A stretch of 32,752 nt of DNA from NCBI RefSeq assembly GCF_003201355.1, contig NZ_QICL01000025.1:1-32752 (forward strand), written 5' to 3'. This stretch comes from Indolivaga alginatilytica. Lineage in GTDB: Bacteria; Bacteroidota; Bacteroidia; Bacteroidales; Dysgonomonadaceae. Positions within the stretch are counted from its first letter, which is position 1. Every line of letters starts with the position of its first letter. The position numbers were made by a program, and so were the translations under genes. The notes beneath the pieces were generated by a model, which saw nothing but the letters and a program-made list of their open reading frames with translations, was not told the DNA's origin and did not search any database. Below are positions 13,800-22,370 of this stretch, one piece after another.

Positions 13800-15871
13800 A
13801 TTCTTGGTATCAATGTAAAATCAGCCATACATTTTAGCAGGTCGAATTCTATCTCACTTATCCATCCATATTCACCATTGAATTCTATCAATCCGTATGG
13901 GTTTGATTTTATACGATTAAAATCATCTCTGGTTATAGGGTGTTGAAACGAGATAAGTTCCGGTTTGAATATCGGAGTATACAATTCAGACTCCTTAAAA
14001 TCAGATGGAAGAATATCTTGAGACTCCTTAATTACACTTGTTTCAATAGAACAAATAGTATTGATCAACAGTTTAGCTCTTACATAGCCTTCACCACCTG
14101 CAAAGATCAATGCTTCATCTTTCACCCCTTGCATAATCCAGCTATACCACCTCATTGCATTTCTCGCAGGAGATATAGATACGTTGTAAATACTATCAGG
14201 ATCTATAACCGTACCATCAGGATCAATAGCACCTGTCTCAACAATAATAGTATTACCAATATCTCTTTCCAGTGAGACAATAAACACGTCATTATCATAC
14301 CTCCAGTCCTTTGTATCACTCTCTATTTGCCTTCTCCTGGTTGCTTCTATTGCATAGCCGTCAGCCACAAAGGAGCATTCTTTCTCAAGCTTGGTATCTA
14401 TCATTTTTAAGGAGGTTCGATATTGTCTTTTTCCGTGAAATCCATCGATACCGTTGTATTCTTCTGCTTCCCATTTCTTATAACCGTTATTGAATAGCTG
14501 ATAAGATCGGGATAGATCTACTTTCCGCTCAACATTGCTAACATTCACACAAGTCATTATCACATCGTTGTTGTAGAAATGCTTATATGGCTCTACAATC
14601 AACTTATTGCCCTGCACGCCGTAACCGATACAATCAATTGAGATAAGAGCGTCCAGGTAATCTTTTAACGAGATATAAGTTACAGGGAGACTTCCATCTG
14701 TAAGAAGTCCGTTTCTGAGGTTAAGTCCTGTAAGAATACCACGCATTGAGCCACATCCATCTATTTCCGATGGGTTAACATCACTATCTATTCGAGAGTA
14801 GTAATCTGACTTAACGGTTATTTCTCCATTAGTAATAGATTCAACAATCCTACTCAGTGACTCATGCACGAGGCTTAGATTTGCATTAGTAGATTTATAT
14901 TTCGATGTTCCGGTTACTTCAAAAAAAGCAATAGCATCATCAGATATTGGAGCGATATAGTATCTCCATTCTAAAGCTGCATCAGATTCAGCCATTCCAT
15001 ATAAATAAAACCTATCCCCAGCGTTTAAATTTATATTGATATCTAAATCAACAATTACATAAGGCCCATAATAAGGATCATCCGCCGGAGTACCTATATT
15101 AATTGGGCTCTCACTATTAATTCTATAATACGCAAAAGTATTGAAATTACGAACTCCACGCGTGTATCTTGCATATACTTTATATCTCGCTTTAATTCTG
15201 ATATTAGTATATGTAATATCATTATCAGGAACAATGAAGATGGGTTGTACATCATTTAGATCTCCATCATGTGACGTAATCGCATTTAAATCAAATAGCT
15301 CACTTTTTACCTCAACACTAAATATTATATTAAAATATGTATTTCCGTCTCTTGTAGAAAGAGATGAGGCATAATCATTGGTTTCCGCTCTACTCGAAGT
15401 AAAAACGGATTTCCCTTCTAATAAGATATTCTTTTTCAGATTCGGATATTCCGGTAATACTTGACCATCAAAACCGACTAATGATTCAAGCTCCACTTTA
15501 GTATTTATCCTGTTTCTTATTGTTGTCTGAACATCTATCTGAGCCACTCCCAATTCAATTATAATTGAATTGCCTTTTTTCTCAACATATTGAGCGAAGT
15601 CAAGTCTACCGGTATAGAATTCATCCCATATTTGATTTACCTTTTCTTGTACTATGAGAATAACATCTGCTTCAATACCTTCATTTTCATAAGCTGTTTT
15701 ACAAATATCATAACTTAACCCTCCAAAACCAAGAGTTACCTCTGCATATTCCCAAATGGTGCCATGGGATATACCTCTTAGTAGCTTTGGTTTGAATCCA
15801 TCAAAACCGATTGGTTCTTTTATCTCGGTCTGAGTGCCTTTGTAGGAAAGAAAATATCTTCTAAAATCCAT
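13793..15871 (-). CDS. Large tail protein downstream of the tape measure (distal tail / tail-tip hub candidate)
   Basis: A 692-residue protein starting MDFRRYFLSYKGTQTEIKEP, overlapping the end of the tape measure gene. The sequence is beta-rich throughout, with no membrane segment. The N-terminal 110 residues (IKEPIGFDGFKPKLLRG; TLGFGGLSYDICKTAYENEG; FYTGRLDFAQY) look like a tail-tip ring domain. The C-terminal part includes KVDLSRSYQLFNNGYKKWEAEEYNGIDG and ends with RDDFNRIKSNPYGLIEFN. In siphoviruses the genes after the tape measure encode the distal tail and tail-associated hub proteins. Here one long gene fills that place and might combine both. No peptidase or lysozyme motif is visible. 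Confidence 0.65.
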   Translation of the reverse strand: MDFRRYFLSYKGTQTEIKEPIGFDGFKPKLLRGISHGTIWEYAEVTLGFGGLSYDICKTAYENEGIEADVILIVQEKVNQIWDEFYTGRLDFAQYVEKKGNSIIIELGVAQIDVQTTIRNRINTKVELESLVGFDGQVLPEYPNLKKNILLEGKSVFTSSRAETNDYASSLSTRDGNTYFNIIFSVEVKSELFDLNAITSHDGDLNDVQPIFIVPDNDITYTNIRIKARYKVYARYTRGVRNFNTFAYYRINSESPINIGTPADDPYYGPYVIVDLDININLNAGDRFYLYGMAESDAALEWRYYIAPISDDAIAFFEVTGTSKYKSTNANLSLVHESLSRIVESITNGEITVKSDYYSRIDSDVNPSEIDGCGSMRGILTGLNLRNGLLTDGSLPVTYISLKDYLDALISIDCIGYGVQGNKLIVEPYKHFYNNDVIMTCVNVSNVERKVDLSRSYQLFNNGYKKWEAEEYNGIDGFHGKRQYRTSLKMIDTKLEKECSFVADGYAIEATRRRQIESDTKDWRYDNDVFIVSLERDIGNTIIVETGAIDPDGTVIDPDSIYNVSISPARNAMRWYSWIMQGVKDEALIFAGGEGYVRAKLLINTICSIETSVIKESQDILPSDFKESELYTPIFKPELISFQHPITRDDFNRIKSNPYGLIEFNGEYGWISEIEFDLLKCMADFTLIPRMR

Positions 15872-18800
15872 TACATTGTAGTTTTAAATTTACTATTCAG
15901 GTGCTTTACTTTTGTATTTCCGTCTGTTACAGTAGTTCCCGATCGATCAACAGATACATATACCGGGCGTTGAACGGGAGTCTTTTGATACTTAGCAACA
16001 GATCTTCCAACCCTATCATAATCTATCTCTGTATTATAAGTTCTTCTTGCATCGCTTATTAATTGTTGACTGATAACAGGTGATACAGGATAAGAAGGAT
16101 CTATTGCCGGCATATTCCACTTTGACATAACCGATCGGTCACCATTCATGGCTCTTATTGAATCATGAGCCGGCATAATTGAGGCTCCTTTAGGAATCCA
16201 CATAATCTCGGGACCGTATTCACCAACCAGAGCATGTTCACCTTCTCCTCCTTTTCGTCCTTTCCAGTATCTGGGAAGAGGTTGTGACCTTATCGCATTC
16301 AACTGAGCGAACGTCTGAACACCGACAAGAGCAGCGACAATTGCAGAGTATGGAAAAGGAAAATCTTTAAATGCTCGAGCGATAGCTTGCCCGTTAGTTA
16401 AAATCAGATTGAAAATAGCTTGATTTTTTTCGGCTTGGGCTGCTTTTCTCTTTAACTCCAACTGTCTTCTGTTATATTCTTCTTCTGAAATAAGTTTTAA
16501 ACTTGAATTGCTTTTAGCCTTTTCAGCATCAGTTGTATAATAGTGATCAAGGTCAGAAAGCTGTTGCTGTATTTGAGCTTTCTGATTATCAAAACTCAAT
16601 GTTGCAAGAGTTGAGATTGTATTAAATAACTCGTCTTGGATAGCAGCTCGACTTTCAGCTTCTTGTTCAGCTATTTGAATACGTTTTTCAGATAACTCTT
16701 GTTCAAGATCAATCGTATCTTCTCCATTCTTTCTTCTTGTTGAAATTTGCTTATTGAGAGAATCAATGGTTATCTTGTTCAATTCACTCTCATAGGCTCT
16801 TCTGGATAACTTTCCATTCTCATATTGTTGAGTAGCAATGAGAGTCTCAGTGTTGACTTGCTTTTGGAGATTTGTCGAATCCTGCTCTGTAAGTATCTCT
16901 TTTTTCTCTTTAGCTAATTCTGCATTTATTTCTTTTATCCTTGCTGCTTTAAATTCCTCATTCTTAATTGTATTTTCCACATCCTGTAGTTCAAGTTTAG
17001 CTTTTTCTTCAGCTAAATCAAGTCTTAACTGATATTCTTCTGTGGATCCGGAGTGTGTTTGAGCTAATTTTGCATTAATTACGGAAATATTACCGTTAAT
17101 TGTATTTTCAGCGACTTTATTGGTAAAGTCTTCATCTAATTTAAGAGCTTCTTTTCTGTATTTAGCCTCAATTGCTTTAATTTGATTTATTGTAAGGTTG
17201 CGTTCGGAGAGTTCTATTTCTTTTTGTTTTTCTAACTGATTTACCTTTAAATTATACTCCTCAAGAGAACCCTCTTTTGCTGCTGATAACCCGGCATTGA
17301 TCAATTCCACTTCATCTTGAAGTTGTTTCTTGGTGAATTCATCCCTTAATTGCTGAATCTGCAATTCGGTTTCCTTGGTAATCAGGAGACGTTCACCCTT
17401 TGTAATGTCAGCATTCTGGAGATCAACATTCTTTTTAACTTCAAGAGCAGCGATTTGAGCGTTGAGCTCTTCCATGGTTCCCTTTTTAGTGAGAATTACT
17501 TTATATTGGGCAAGTGCAACAGCTGACTTTTTACCAGCCTCAGCAGCTCTCTTATTAGATTCTATTTCATCAAGTTCTCTTTGATGCCTAGCTTCTTCGT
17601 CCTCTTTTTCGGCTTCTTGTGCATTACTTATTTTTAAACGGAAATTACCAAGTCTTTCTTGAATGTTTTCTTTGAATTTCTGGAACTTCTCTTCATCGAT
17701 ATCAAATTTTTGAATTTTACCATCAATTTTAAACTTCATTACAGTTTTTCCTTGATCTCGTAATTTTTGAGACTCATCATTGATGAGCTTAAGTTGCTTT
17801 TCGAGTTCTTCAGCTTTCTTTTTATTATTTTCAAGACTACTTATTTCTTCACCATAATGCAGACGCAAAGAATTAGCTACTCTAACCCTCTCATCATTGA
17901 TTTGCTTCCTTTTCTGAGCTAGTTGAGCCTCACTAGCTCCACCAGCTTTCATTAATTCATATTCACGTTCCAACAATCTGATAGAATCTTCTCCATTTTC
18001 TTTAATCCTATCTGCCATTTCTTTTTTAATCTCAATGGATTCCCGTTGAAGATCATTAAGTTTTTTCTGTTTTTCAGAAGCAGTTTCCGTATTTCTAGAA
18101 AATATGTACAATGCTCCAACAACTGATAAAAGCGCAACAGCTAATAATACATAAGGATTAGCCATTGCAACCAGATTAAAGGCTTTCTGTGCTATGGTTG
18201 CTAAAATAGTATTTTTAGTAGCTAATGATTCAGCAATAGCTTTTGCTCTTAACTGAAGGGCTGCAACAGCCATCATGAGGTTACTTTCTTTCTGAACTGC
18301 ATTCTGTATTTGTTGCAATCCAGTATTGATTGCGATCAATGATTGCATTTTAAGCATCAGTTGTTGAACATCTTTATTCTCTTCACCGAAGATACTCATT
18401 GCGCCGGTCAATACCGAAAACCCTCCAGATGCGAGTTGTGTTCCTTCGAGAATAGTATCGAATATTCTTGTATCAGAGGCTTCGTTATTGATTTGTCTAT
18501 TTACGTCTCCCTGTATATCAGCGAGCCTTCCGGCTTCTTCAACCAATCTTTGGTATTCATCTGATCCTGTATCTCCCATGACTTCCATCATGGCGATTTG
18601 CTCTCTAATATTCCGGAGCATAGTCCGGAATGATTGATTCATAGCTTCAGTAGGAATACTATTTTGTAATTCTCTCTGAGCTTGAGAAAGATCAGTTATA
18701 CTTCTTCTAGTTTGCGTTAGTTGATTTCTGACCTCTTGAATTCTTCTCCCATATTCTTGAGTAGCTCGTGACTGATCTTGTGTATTTCGGGCATTCAATT

Positions 18801-18942
18801 GAGCTGCTTGTTGTTCTCTTCGTAGTTGAGCAACTTTATCTATGAGTTCTTGTTCTCGCTTCTTTAGTTCTTCGAGTTTCTTATTTGCTTCATCCAATCC
18901 ACCGGTATCAGCCGTGAAATTGATTAATACATTATTTGCCAT
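15871..18942 (-). CDS. Tape measure protein
   Basis: A 1023-residue protein that sets tail length. It starts MANNVLINFTADTGGLDEAN and has long coiled coils at about residues 20-110 and 290-750. A hydrophobic helix around 255-280 (ANPYVLLAVALLSVVGALYIF) and a late hydrophobic region (FPFPYSAIVAALVGVQTFAQL) are typical of the transmembrane segments used in genome delivery. The middle has at least three divergent units of about 65-75 residues, each with a G-(T/S)-x-EEYxL-type core: KKGTMEELNAQIAALE, KEGSLEEYNLKVNQLE and HSGSTEEYQLRLDLAE. Near the C-terminus is GEHALVGEYGPEIMWIPKGA, a segment common in tape measures. It follows the frameshifted tail chaperone, the expected order. Confidence 0.9.
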   Translation of the reverse strand: MANNVLINFTADTGGLDEANKKLEELKKREQELIDKVAQLRREQQAAQLNARNTQDQSRATQEYGRRIQEVRNQLTQTRRSITDLSQAQRELQNSIPTEAMNQSFRTMLRNIREQIAMMEVMGDTGSDEYQRLVEEAGRLADIQGDVNRQINNEASDTRIFDTILEGTQLASGGFSVLTGAMSIFGEENKDVQQLMLKMQSLIAINTGLQQIQNAVQKESNLMMAVAALQLRAKAIAESLATKNTILATIAQKAFNLVAMANPYVLLAVALLSVVGALYIFSRNTETASEKQKKLNDLQRESIEIKKEMADRIKENGEDSIRLLEREYELMKAGGASEAQLAQKRKQINDERVRVANSLRLHYGEEISSLENNKKKAEELEKQLKLINDESQKLRDQGKTVMKFKIDGKIQKFDIDEEKFQKFKENIQERLGNFRLKISNAQEAEKEDEEARHQRELDEIESNKRAAEAGKKSAVALAQYKVILTKKGTMEELNAQIAALEVKKNVDLQNADITKGERLLITKETELQIQQLRDEFTKKQLQDEVELINAGLSAAKEGSLEEYNLKVNQLEKQKEIELSERNLTINQIKAIEAKYRKEALKLDEDFTNKVAENTINGNISVINAKLAQTHSGSTEEYQLRLDLAEEKAKLELQDVENTIKNEEFKAARIKEINAELAKEKKEILTEQDSTNLQKQVNTETLIATQQYENGKLSRRAYESELNKITIDSLNKQISTRRKNGEDTIDLEQELSEKRIQIAEQEAESRAAIQDELFNTISTLATLSFDNQKAQIQQQLSDLDHYYTTDAEKAKSNSSLKLISEEEYNRRQLELKRKAAQAEKNQAIFNLILTNGQAIARAFKDFPFPYSAIVAALVGVQTFAQLNAIRSQPLPRYWKGRKGGEGEHALVGEYGPEIMWIPKGASIMPAHDSIRAMNGDRSVMSKWNMPAIDPSYPVSPVISQQLISDARRTYNTEIDYDRVGRSVAKYQKTPVQRPVYVSVDRSGTTVTDGNTKVKHLNSKFKTTM

Positions 18943-19680
18943 CGCTTTTAGGCGGTTTTGGTTTCAAGGCTTTATTAAGTTGGAAGAAAAATTCATAAAT
19001 AGTAAGTGTTGGTAAGTCTACATTCTTTTCTATTAGAATTTGTTTCCAATCTTCAAAGGAATCAATCAGTTTTTGGACTTGGAAAGCCGTAAACGCTCCA
19101 AATGTATCTTGTCTAACTTGTCTATCAGATCTGAATACGTTTCCAAATCGAAGTCTACATTCTGCAAAAATGGAATTAATTCCAGTAACGGCTTTTGTAA
19201 AAAAAAATCAGTCACACCTCTATGTTCTTTCCAAAATGCTATTTTTTTATCACAATATTCTGGTTCATACAAGGATGGATTCTCATTCTTATCAAAGAAA
19301 ACTACAGATGCTAGCTTATATAGAAGCGAGACATCAAAGGATATGTTCAATCGCTCTTTGATCTGCTCATTTAGTTGATTTATTTTAAAAATATCAACTT
19401 GATTAGAATGTAGGAGCTCATGCATTACCTCTACATGCTTTTCAAGATATTCTCTACTGCAATTCATCCTTGTTTCTTCGTATATAGCCAAAGCCATAAG
19501 CCCACGCTCATAAGGAATATTAAACACATCATCAAATTGATAATAGTCAACACCTCCAACAGAGAATGCAATATTGATAATATGGTGTGTATGTGGAAAC
19601 ACTCTCTTCGGATCCTTCCTGTTATGCTTCCAAGTTCTTATTTTCTGTGGTATCTTTCTGAATAAGTTCATATCTTTCAA
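18932..19680 (-). CDS. Tail assembly chaperone GT, made by -1 ribosomal frameshift
   Basis: A shift of reading frame on the T9A run at 19207-19198 (heptamer T TTT TTA, codons 160-161) takes ribosomes from the 204-residue G frame into an 88-codon extension. The extension starts TKAVTGINSIFAECRL, includes DTFGAFTAFQVQKLIDSFED and ends KPPKSDGK at 18932. The -1 frame has TGA immediately before the slip site and further stops upstream, so it is open exactly from the site to a TAA overlapping the tape measure ATG. The predicted product has 249 residues. In lambda and many siphoviruses, G and GT proteins bind the tape measure and recruit tail tube subunits, with GT a minority product. Confidence 0.85.
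19066..19680 (-). CDS. Tail assembly chaperone G (unshifted product)
   Basis: A 204-residue protein, helical, starting MKDMNLFRKIPQKIRTWKHN; an in-frame ATG at 19671 is an alternative start. It contains HHIINIAFSVGGVDYYQFDD and ERGLMALAIYEETRMNC, then a helical C-terminus ending LRLSKSKN. It precedes the tape measure and shares its first 161 residues with the frameshifted GT form. Its 5' end overlaps the upstream 83-residue gene by 59 bases, an unusually large overlap. The family is assigned from position, size and the frameshift rather than from sequence similarity. Confidence 0.75.
   Translation of the reverse strand: MKDMNLFRKIPQKIRTWKHNRKDPKRVFPHTHHIINIAFSVGGVDYYQFDDVFNIPYERGLMALAIYEETRMNCSREYLEKHVEVMHELLHSNQVDIFKINQLNEQIKERLNISFDVSLLYKLASVVFFDKNENPSLYEPEYCDKKIAFWKEHRGVTDFFLQKPLLELIPFLQNVDFDLETYSDLIDKLDKIHLERLRLSKSKN
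19198..19207 (-). other. Slippery site for programmed -1 frameshifting
   Basis: The mRNA reads GAT TTT TTT TTA CAA. Both P- and A-site tRNAs can re-pair after slipping one base back (TTT TTA to TTT TTT), and the new frame continues ACA AAA GCC. TGA ends the -1 frame directly upstream of the run, so the extension cannot be expressed without a shift. Confidence 0.8.
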
Positions 19681-19873
19681 GTGCTTGTTTTAATTGTTCT
19701 GGTTTGTCTGTTATTAGAACCTCATTCCCTTTTTTAATAGAGAATCGATTATTCCGAACTATTACATTATAGTCGAAATGATCGGAATGTTTGTAAAATC
19801 TAGGAGAGCCATTGCAACTACATCCGGTTTTATAATGCTCCCATCCATTAACGAGTAGTAATTCTTTCATCAT
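19622..19873 (-). CDS. Small hypothetical protein with CxC motif
   Basis: An 83-residue soluble protein, with GCSCNGSPRFYKHSDH at about residues 17-32, which may bind metal, followed by a beta-rich part. It overlaps the membrane protein gene before it by 4 bases and the tail chaperone gene after it by 59 bases. It is part of the terminase-tail operon. It is not recognised, and could be a tail assembly factor given its place. Confidence 0.65.
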   Translation of the reverse strand: MMKELLLVNGWEHYKTGCSCNGSPRFYKHSDHFDYNVIVRNNRFSIKKGNEVLITDKPEQLKQALERYELIQKDTTENKNLEA

Positions 19874-20223
19874 TCATCGGGTAAGAGATTAGATATTATT
19901 GCTGTGATAATTGTATTGATGCCACAAACAACGAGGATCATTAATCCAAGATTGAAGTTCCAAAAGAACCAAAACATAATAGTCCAGAAGCTACTCATGC
20001 AAATAATGCATCTGTAAATAGGCGTTAACAGATATAATGTAAGATTCCATGATTTACCTTCTGACATATAAAAAAACTTTCGAAAGAATGCTCTTAGAGA
20101 TTTATCTAGTGTCTTAGAAGTTGAATGAAGAATCATTCCTTTCCATGTCGTAACATGAATAGCAACACAGCATAGACTAATCACCAGAGCTTGAAGCAGC
20201 GTCTGTATCAGATATAGAATCAT
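19870..20223 (-). CDS. Small membrane protein
   Basis: A 117-residue protein with an N-terminal hydrophobic helix (LYLIQTLLQALVISLCCVAI), an amphipathic basic middle (LDKSLRAFFRKFFYMSEGKS) and a long hydrophobic C-terminal half (CIICMSSFWTIMFWFFW; GLMILVVCGINTIITAII). Three membrane helices are likely. PIYRCIICMSSFW is reminiscent of phage small membrane proteins with a CxxCxxFW element. A holin role cannot be excluded but no lysin is nearby. It overlaps the preceding gene by 47 bases. Confidence 0.65.
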   Translation of the reverse strand: MILYLIQTLLQALVISLCCVAIHVTTWKGMILHSTSKTLDKSLRAFFRKFFYMSEGKSWNLTLYLLTPIYRCIICMSSFWTIMFWFFWNFNLGLMILVVCGINTIITAIISNLLPDE

Positions 20224-20395
20224 CTTTTACCTCCTTTTCTTTATATTTGTAACATCCGAAACTTGAAGTTGTCTGAAGATATCGACCACTAATAAAAACA
20301 TCAGTGCCAACTCTTATTTCAGAACAGAGATTTCTGTCAGGATCCTTTCCTATCCAGAATATGCAACTACTACATTGCTTTATTTTCTTTGCCAT
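20177..20395 (-). CDS. Small Cys-containing hypothetical protein
   Basis: A 72-residue protein with CSSCIFW at residues 8-14 and further Cys residues at about 24 and 48, compatible with a small zinc-binding fold. The C-terminal third is acidic and disordered (VKDDSISDTDAASSSGD) and overlaps the next gene. It follows terminase with 71 bases between, where a TATATTTG box (minus, 20421-20428) may be a secondary promoter without a clear -33 element. Function unknown. Confidence 0.6.
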   Translation of the reverse strand: MAKKIKQCSSCIFWIGKDPDRNLCSEIRVGTDVFISGRYLQTTSSFGCYKYKEKEVKDDSISDTDAASSSGD

Positions 20396-20466
20396 AAGTG
20401 AATATTAATTGATTTACATACAAATATACTAATCCGTTTGATTTATATATGTTCATACTGATTATT

Positions 20467-21741
20467 TTATGCTGCGAAATATTTTAGGTAATCTTTAAAG
20501 AATCTATGCAGATAGTACCTAAATGTGTCTAAACAGTCGGCTCTTTGAGATAAGTCCTTTCTATCATCCTTTATTGGCTTACCTTCATTATCAGATTTAA
20601 CATTCATGAGGTCAAATATCAGAGGCTTGCACTTTTGTTCATCAAATACAATATTGTATTGCTCCAACATGGCATTAACAAGTTGTCTGCTTTCTGCCAA
20701 AGGAGGATTTGCTCCGGAATATTGCATCTGATTTCTTGATAATTCAAGAGATAGCTTAATAACATCAAAGTTATTTAGCTGTGACATAGTTGTTTTTGCT
20801 TTGCCAGATATATCTCCTGTGACAATAAAAAAGCAATCAGCATACCTTTCTATTATCTCATCGCAAAGCCTATATATTGTCGAATCATCGATATCAATAA
20901 CCTCAAGGCAATATACAGTATCGTTATAGTGCTGATAAACGGTGCAAACAATTGGATTTCGGTTAAAGTCAAAGGATAGGTAGACAGTTTCTTCTCTATT
21001 AAGTGTACAAGATCCAATATGCTTTTCAGGCCTGAATGAGAACGTCCATTTATCAGTAATATCCAAATAATCCCAATTGCCTTTGAGGAGCCTCTCTTTA
21101 CTTACTTCATCAAGCATTTCAAGATTCTCAATATAGTGTTTAGATATAAATGGATTATCGGTTACCAAGGCTTGAACAAAAGCTCTGTAAGGTTCTAGTC
21201 TGCTTTCCTTAGATGGAAGGTAAAATTCTTCATAAACCCAATTCCTAGCGGGATTACATGATCCCATTATTTTAGGGGTTAACCCGTATTCATCGAGCTT
21301 GTAACGAATCCGGGATTTTAGAATACTCCAGCATTTTTTTGTAATCTGATTACACTCGTCAACGAAAGCTCCGGTTATTTCAAGAGAACCTAATTCATCA
21401 TAATTTGGATCAGATGGATAATAAGCAAGATCTTTGAGAAGTATTTCAGAGCCGTTCGGAAAGAATATTCCTTTGTTCTCTACATAACGATAAGCTATAC
21501 CTAGCTTTGTTGTTAAGTCGAAAAAAGACTTAAGAGTGGTCTCCTTAAGGGTTTTTAAAGATTTTCGCCCCATCACCCATCTTGTGCCTGGATAAGTTAA
21601 ACTTTGTCCTGTGAGCCAAAGCACACCGAGCATTGATTTACCTCCACCAGCAGCTCCTCCATACAACAATTCAGATATATGGGAGAACTGAGGTTCTGTA
21701 AGATAATCATATGCTCTAGTCTGCTTTATTGTCAGTTTCAT
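20467..21741 (-). CDS. Terminase large subunit
   Basis: A 424-residue DNA-packaging motor and nuclease. Walker A GGAAGGGKS (28-36) and Walker B GAFVDEC (124-130, with catalytic E129) form the ATPase. The C-terminal nuclease has the acidic residues expected of the RNase H-like fold: D258 in LSFDFNRNP, D310 in VTGDISGKA, and D402/D405 in RADCLDTFRYYL. Length and motif spacing are normal for phage large terminases. It overlaps the small subunit gene by 26 bases. Confidence 0.95.
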   Translation of the reverse strand: MKLTIKQTRAYDYLTEPQFSHISELLYGGAAGGGKSMLGVLWLTGQSLTYPGTRWVMGRKSLKTLKETTLKSFFDLTTKLGIAYRYVENKGIFFPNGSEILLKDLAYYPSDPNYDELGSLEITGAFVDECNQITKKCWSILKSRIRYKLDEYGLTPKIMGSCNPARNWVYEEFYLPSKESRLEPYRAFVQALVTDNPFISKHYIENLEMLDEVSKERLLKGNWDYLDITDKWTFSFRPEKHIGSCTLNREETVYLSFDFNRNPIVCTVYQHYNDTVYCLEVIDIDDSTIYRLCDEIIERYADCFFIVTGDISGKAKTTMSQLNNFDVIKLSLELSRNQMQYSGANPPLAESRQLVNAMLEQYNIVFDEQKCKPLIFDLMNVKSDNEGKPIKDDRKDLSQRADCLDTFRYYLHRFFKDYLKYFAA

Positions 21742-22267
21742 AAGTCTTTTGGATTATGATTTGCTGATTCTTATGCTCAACTGTCGAATCTATTTTTTGA
21801 GACGGCCTATGTCCGAGAATGTCTGTTAAACTGTCAAGACTTTTCTGCTTGTCATATAGTTTCACTTTTACATACTCCTCTTCAACCGGTTCATCACCCA
21901 TAGTCCTATGGACCGTCTTTGTTGCCACTTCTTGAATACATGCTTTTTGATCATCGGTTAGTTTTTTAAAGTCTTTCAGTTTTATCCAACCATCTCTGAG
22001 TTGACCAACATTAGAGAAAGCAATCTTTGCATGTTCACGAACAATCATCAATGCAGATATCCCAGCTGTTTCTGCAAGGTTAGCTTGCATTTGCTTAACT
22101 CTGGTTTGAACGTCAACATTCGTCAACAATCTCGATCCTATCTGTTTAGCCGTCTTTTTAGAATATCCGGAACGAATAGCAGCTTGAGTTGCATTGAAAT
22201 CAATACAATACTCATAACAGAATCTTTCCTGCTTATCGTTTAATGCTATTTTGTTTTCTTCATTCAT
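21716..22267 (-). CDS. Terminase small subunit
   Basis: A 183-residue DNA-recognition subunit of the packaging terminase. LNDKQERFCYEYCIDFNATQ with AAIRSGYSKKTAKQIGSRLL (about residues 8-47) is the helix-turn-helix pattern of the Terminase_2 family. VKQMQANLAETAGISALMI follows as the oligomerisation helix region. The start codon lies only 7 bases after the TATTTTTG box, so the transcript would have almost no leader. First gene of the late terminase-tail operon. Confidence 0.92.
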   Translation of the reverse strand: MNEENKIALNDKQERFCYEYCIDFNATQAAIRSGYSKKTAKQIGSRLLTNVDVQTRVKQMQANLAETAGISALMIVREHAKIAFSNVGQLRDGWIKLKDFKKLTDDQKACIQEVATKTVHRTMGDEPVEEEYVKVKLYDKQKSLDSLTDILGHRPSQKIDSTVEHKNQQIIIQKTYETDNKAD

Positions 22268-22274
22268 CTACATA

Positions 22275-22296
22275 CAAAAATAATCATTATGATTAT
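22275..22296 (-). promoter_or_regulatory. Late-type promoter with perfect palindrome, copy 3 (terminase operon)
   Basis: Minus-strand TATTTTTG (22275-22282) overlaps the perfect 8+1+8 palindrome ATAATCATAATGATTAT (22280-22296). It lies between the terminator of the early/middle block and the terminase start. It is the best copy of the motif shared with 5970-5995 and 10031-10052. Confidence 0.7.
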
Positions 22297-22321
22297 AATA
22301 TCATCATTTAGATTATACATT

Positions 22322-22355
22322 TAAAAGAAAGTGCTGAACTATATCCAACACTTTC
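22322..22355 (-). terminator. Terminator ending the early/middle gene block
   Basis: Minus-strand stem GAAAGTGTTG/CAGCACTTTC (22346-22355 with 22327-22336; one U-G pair) with a 9-base loop, then TTTTA. It separates the leftward replication/modification block from the late terminase promoter. Confidence 0.7.
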
Positions 22356-22370
22356 ACTAATAAATCACTA

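Noticed and set aside
15141-15374. Plus-strand frames opposite the tail and tape measure genes
   Set aside because: They are shadows of well-supported minus-strand genes, without coupled neighbours or recognisable domains.
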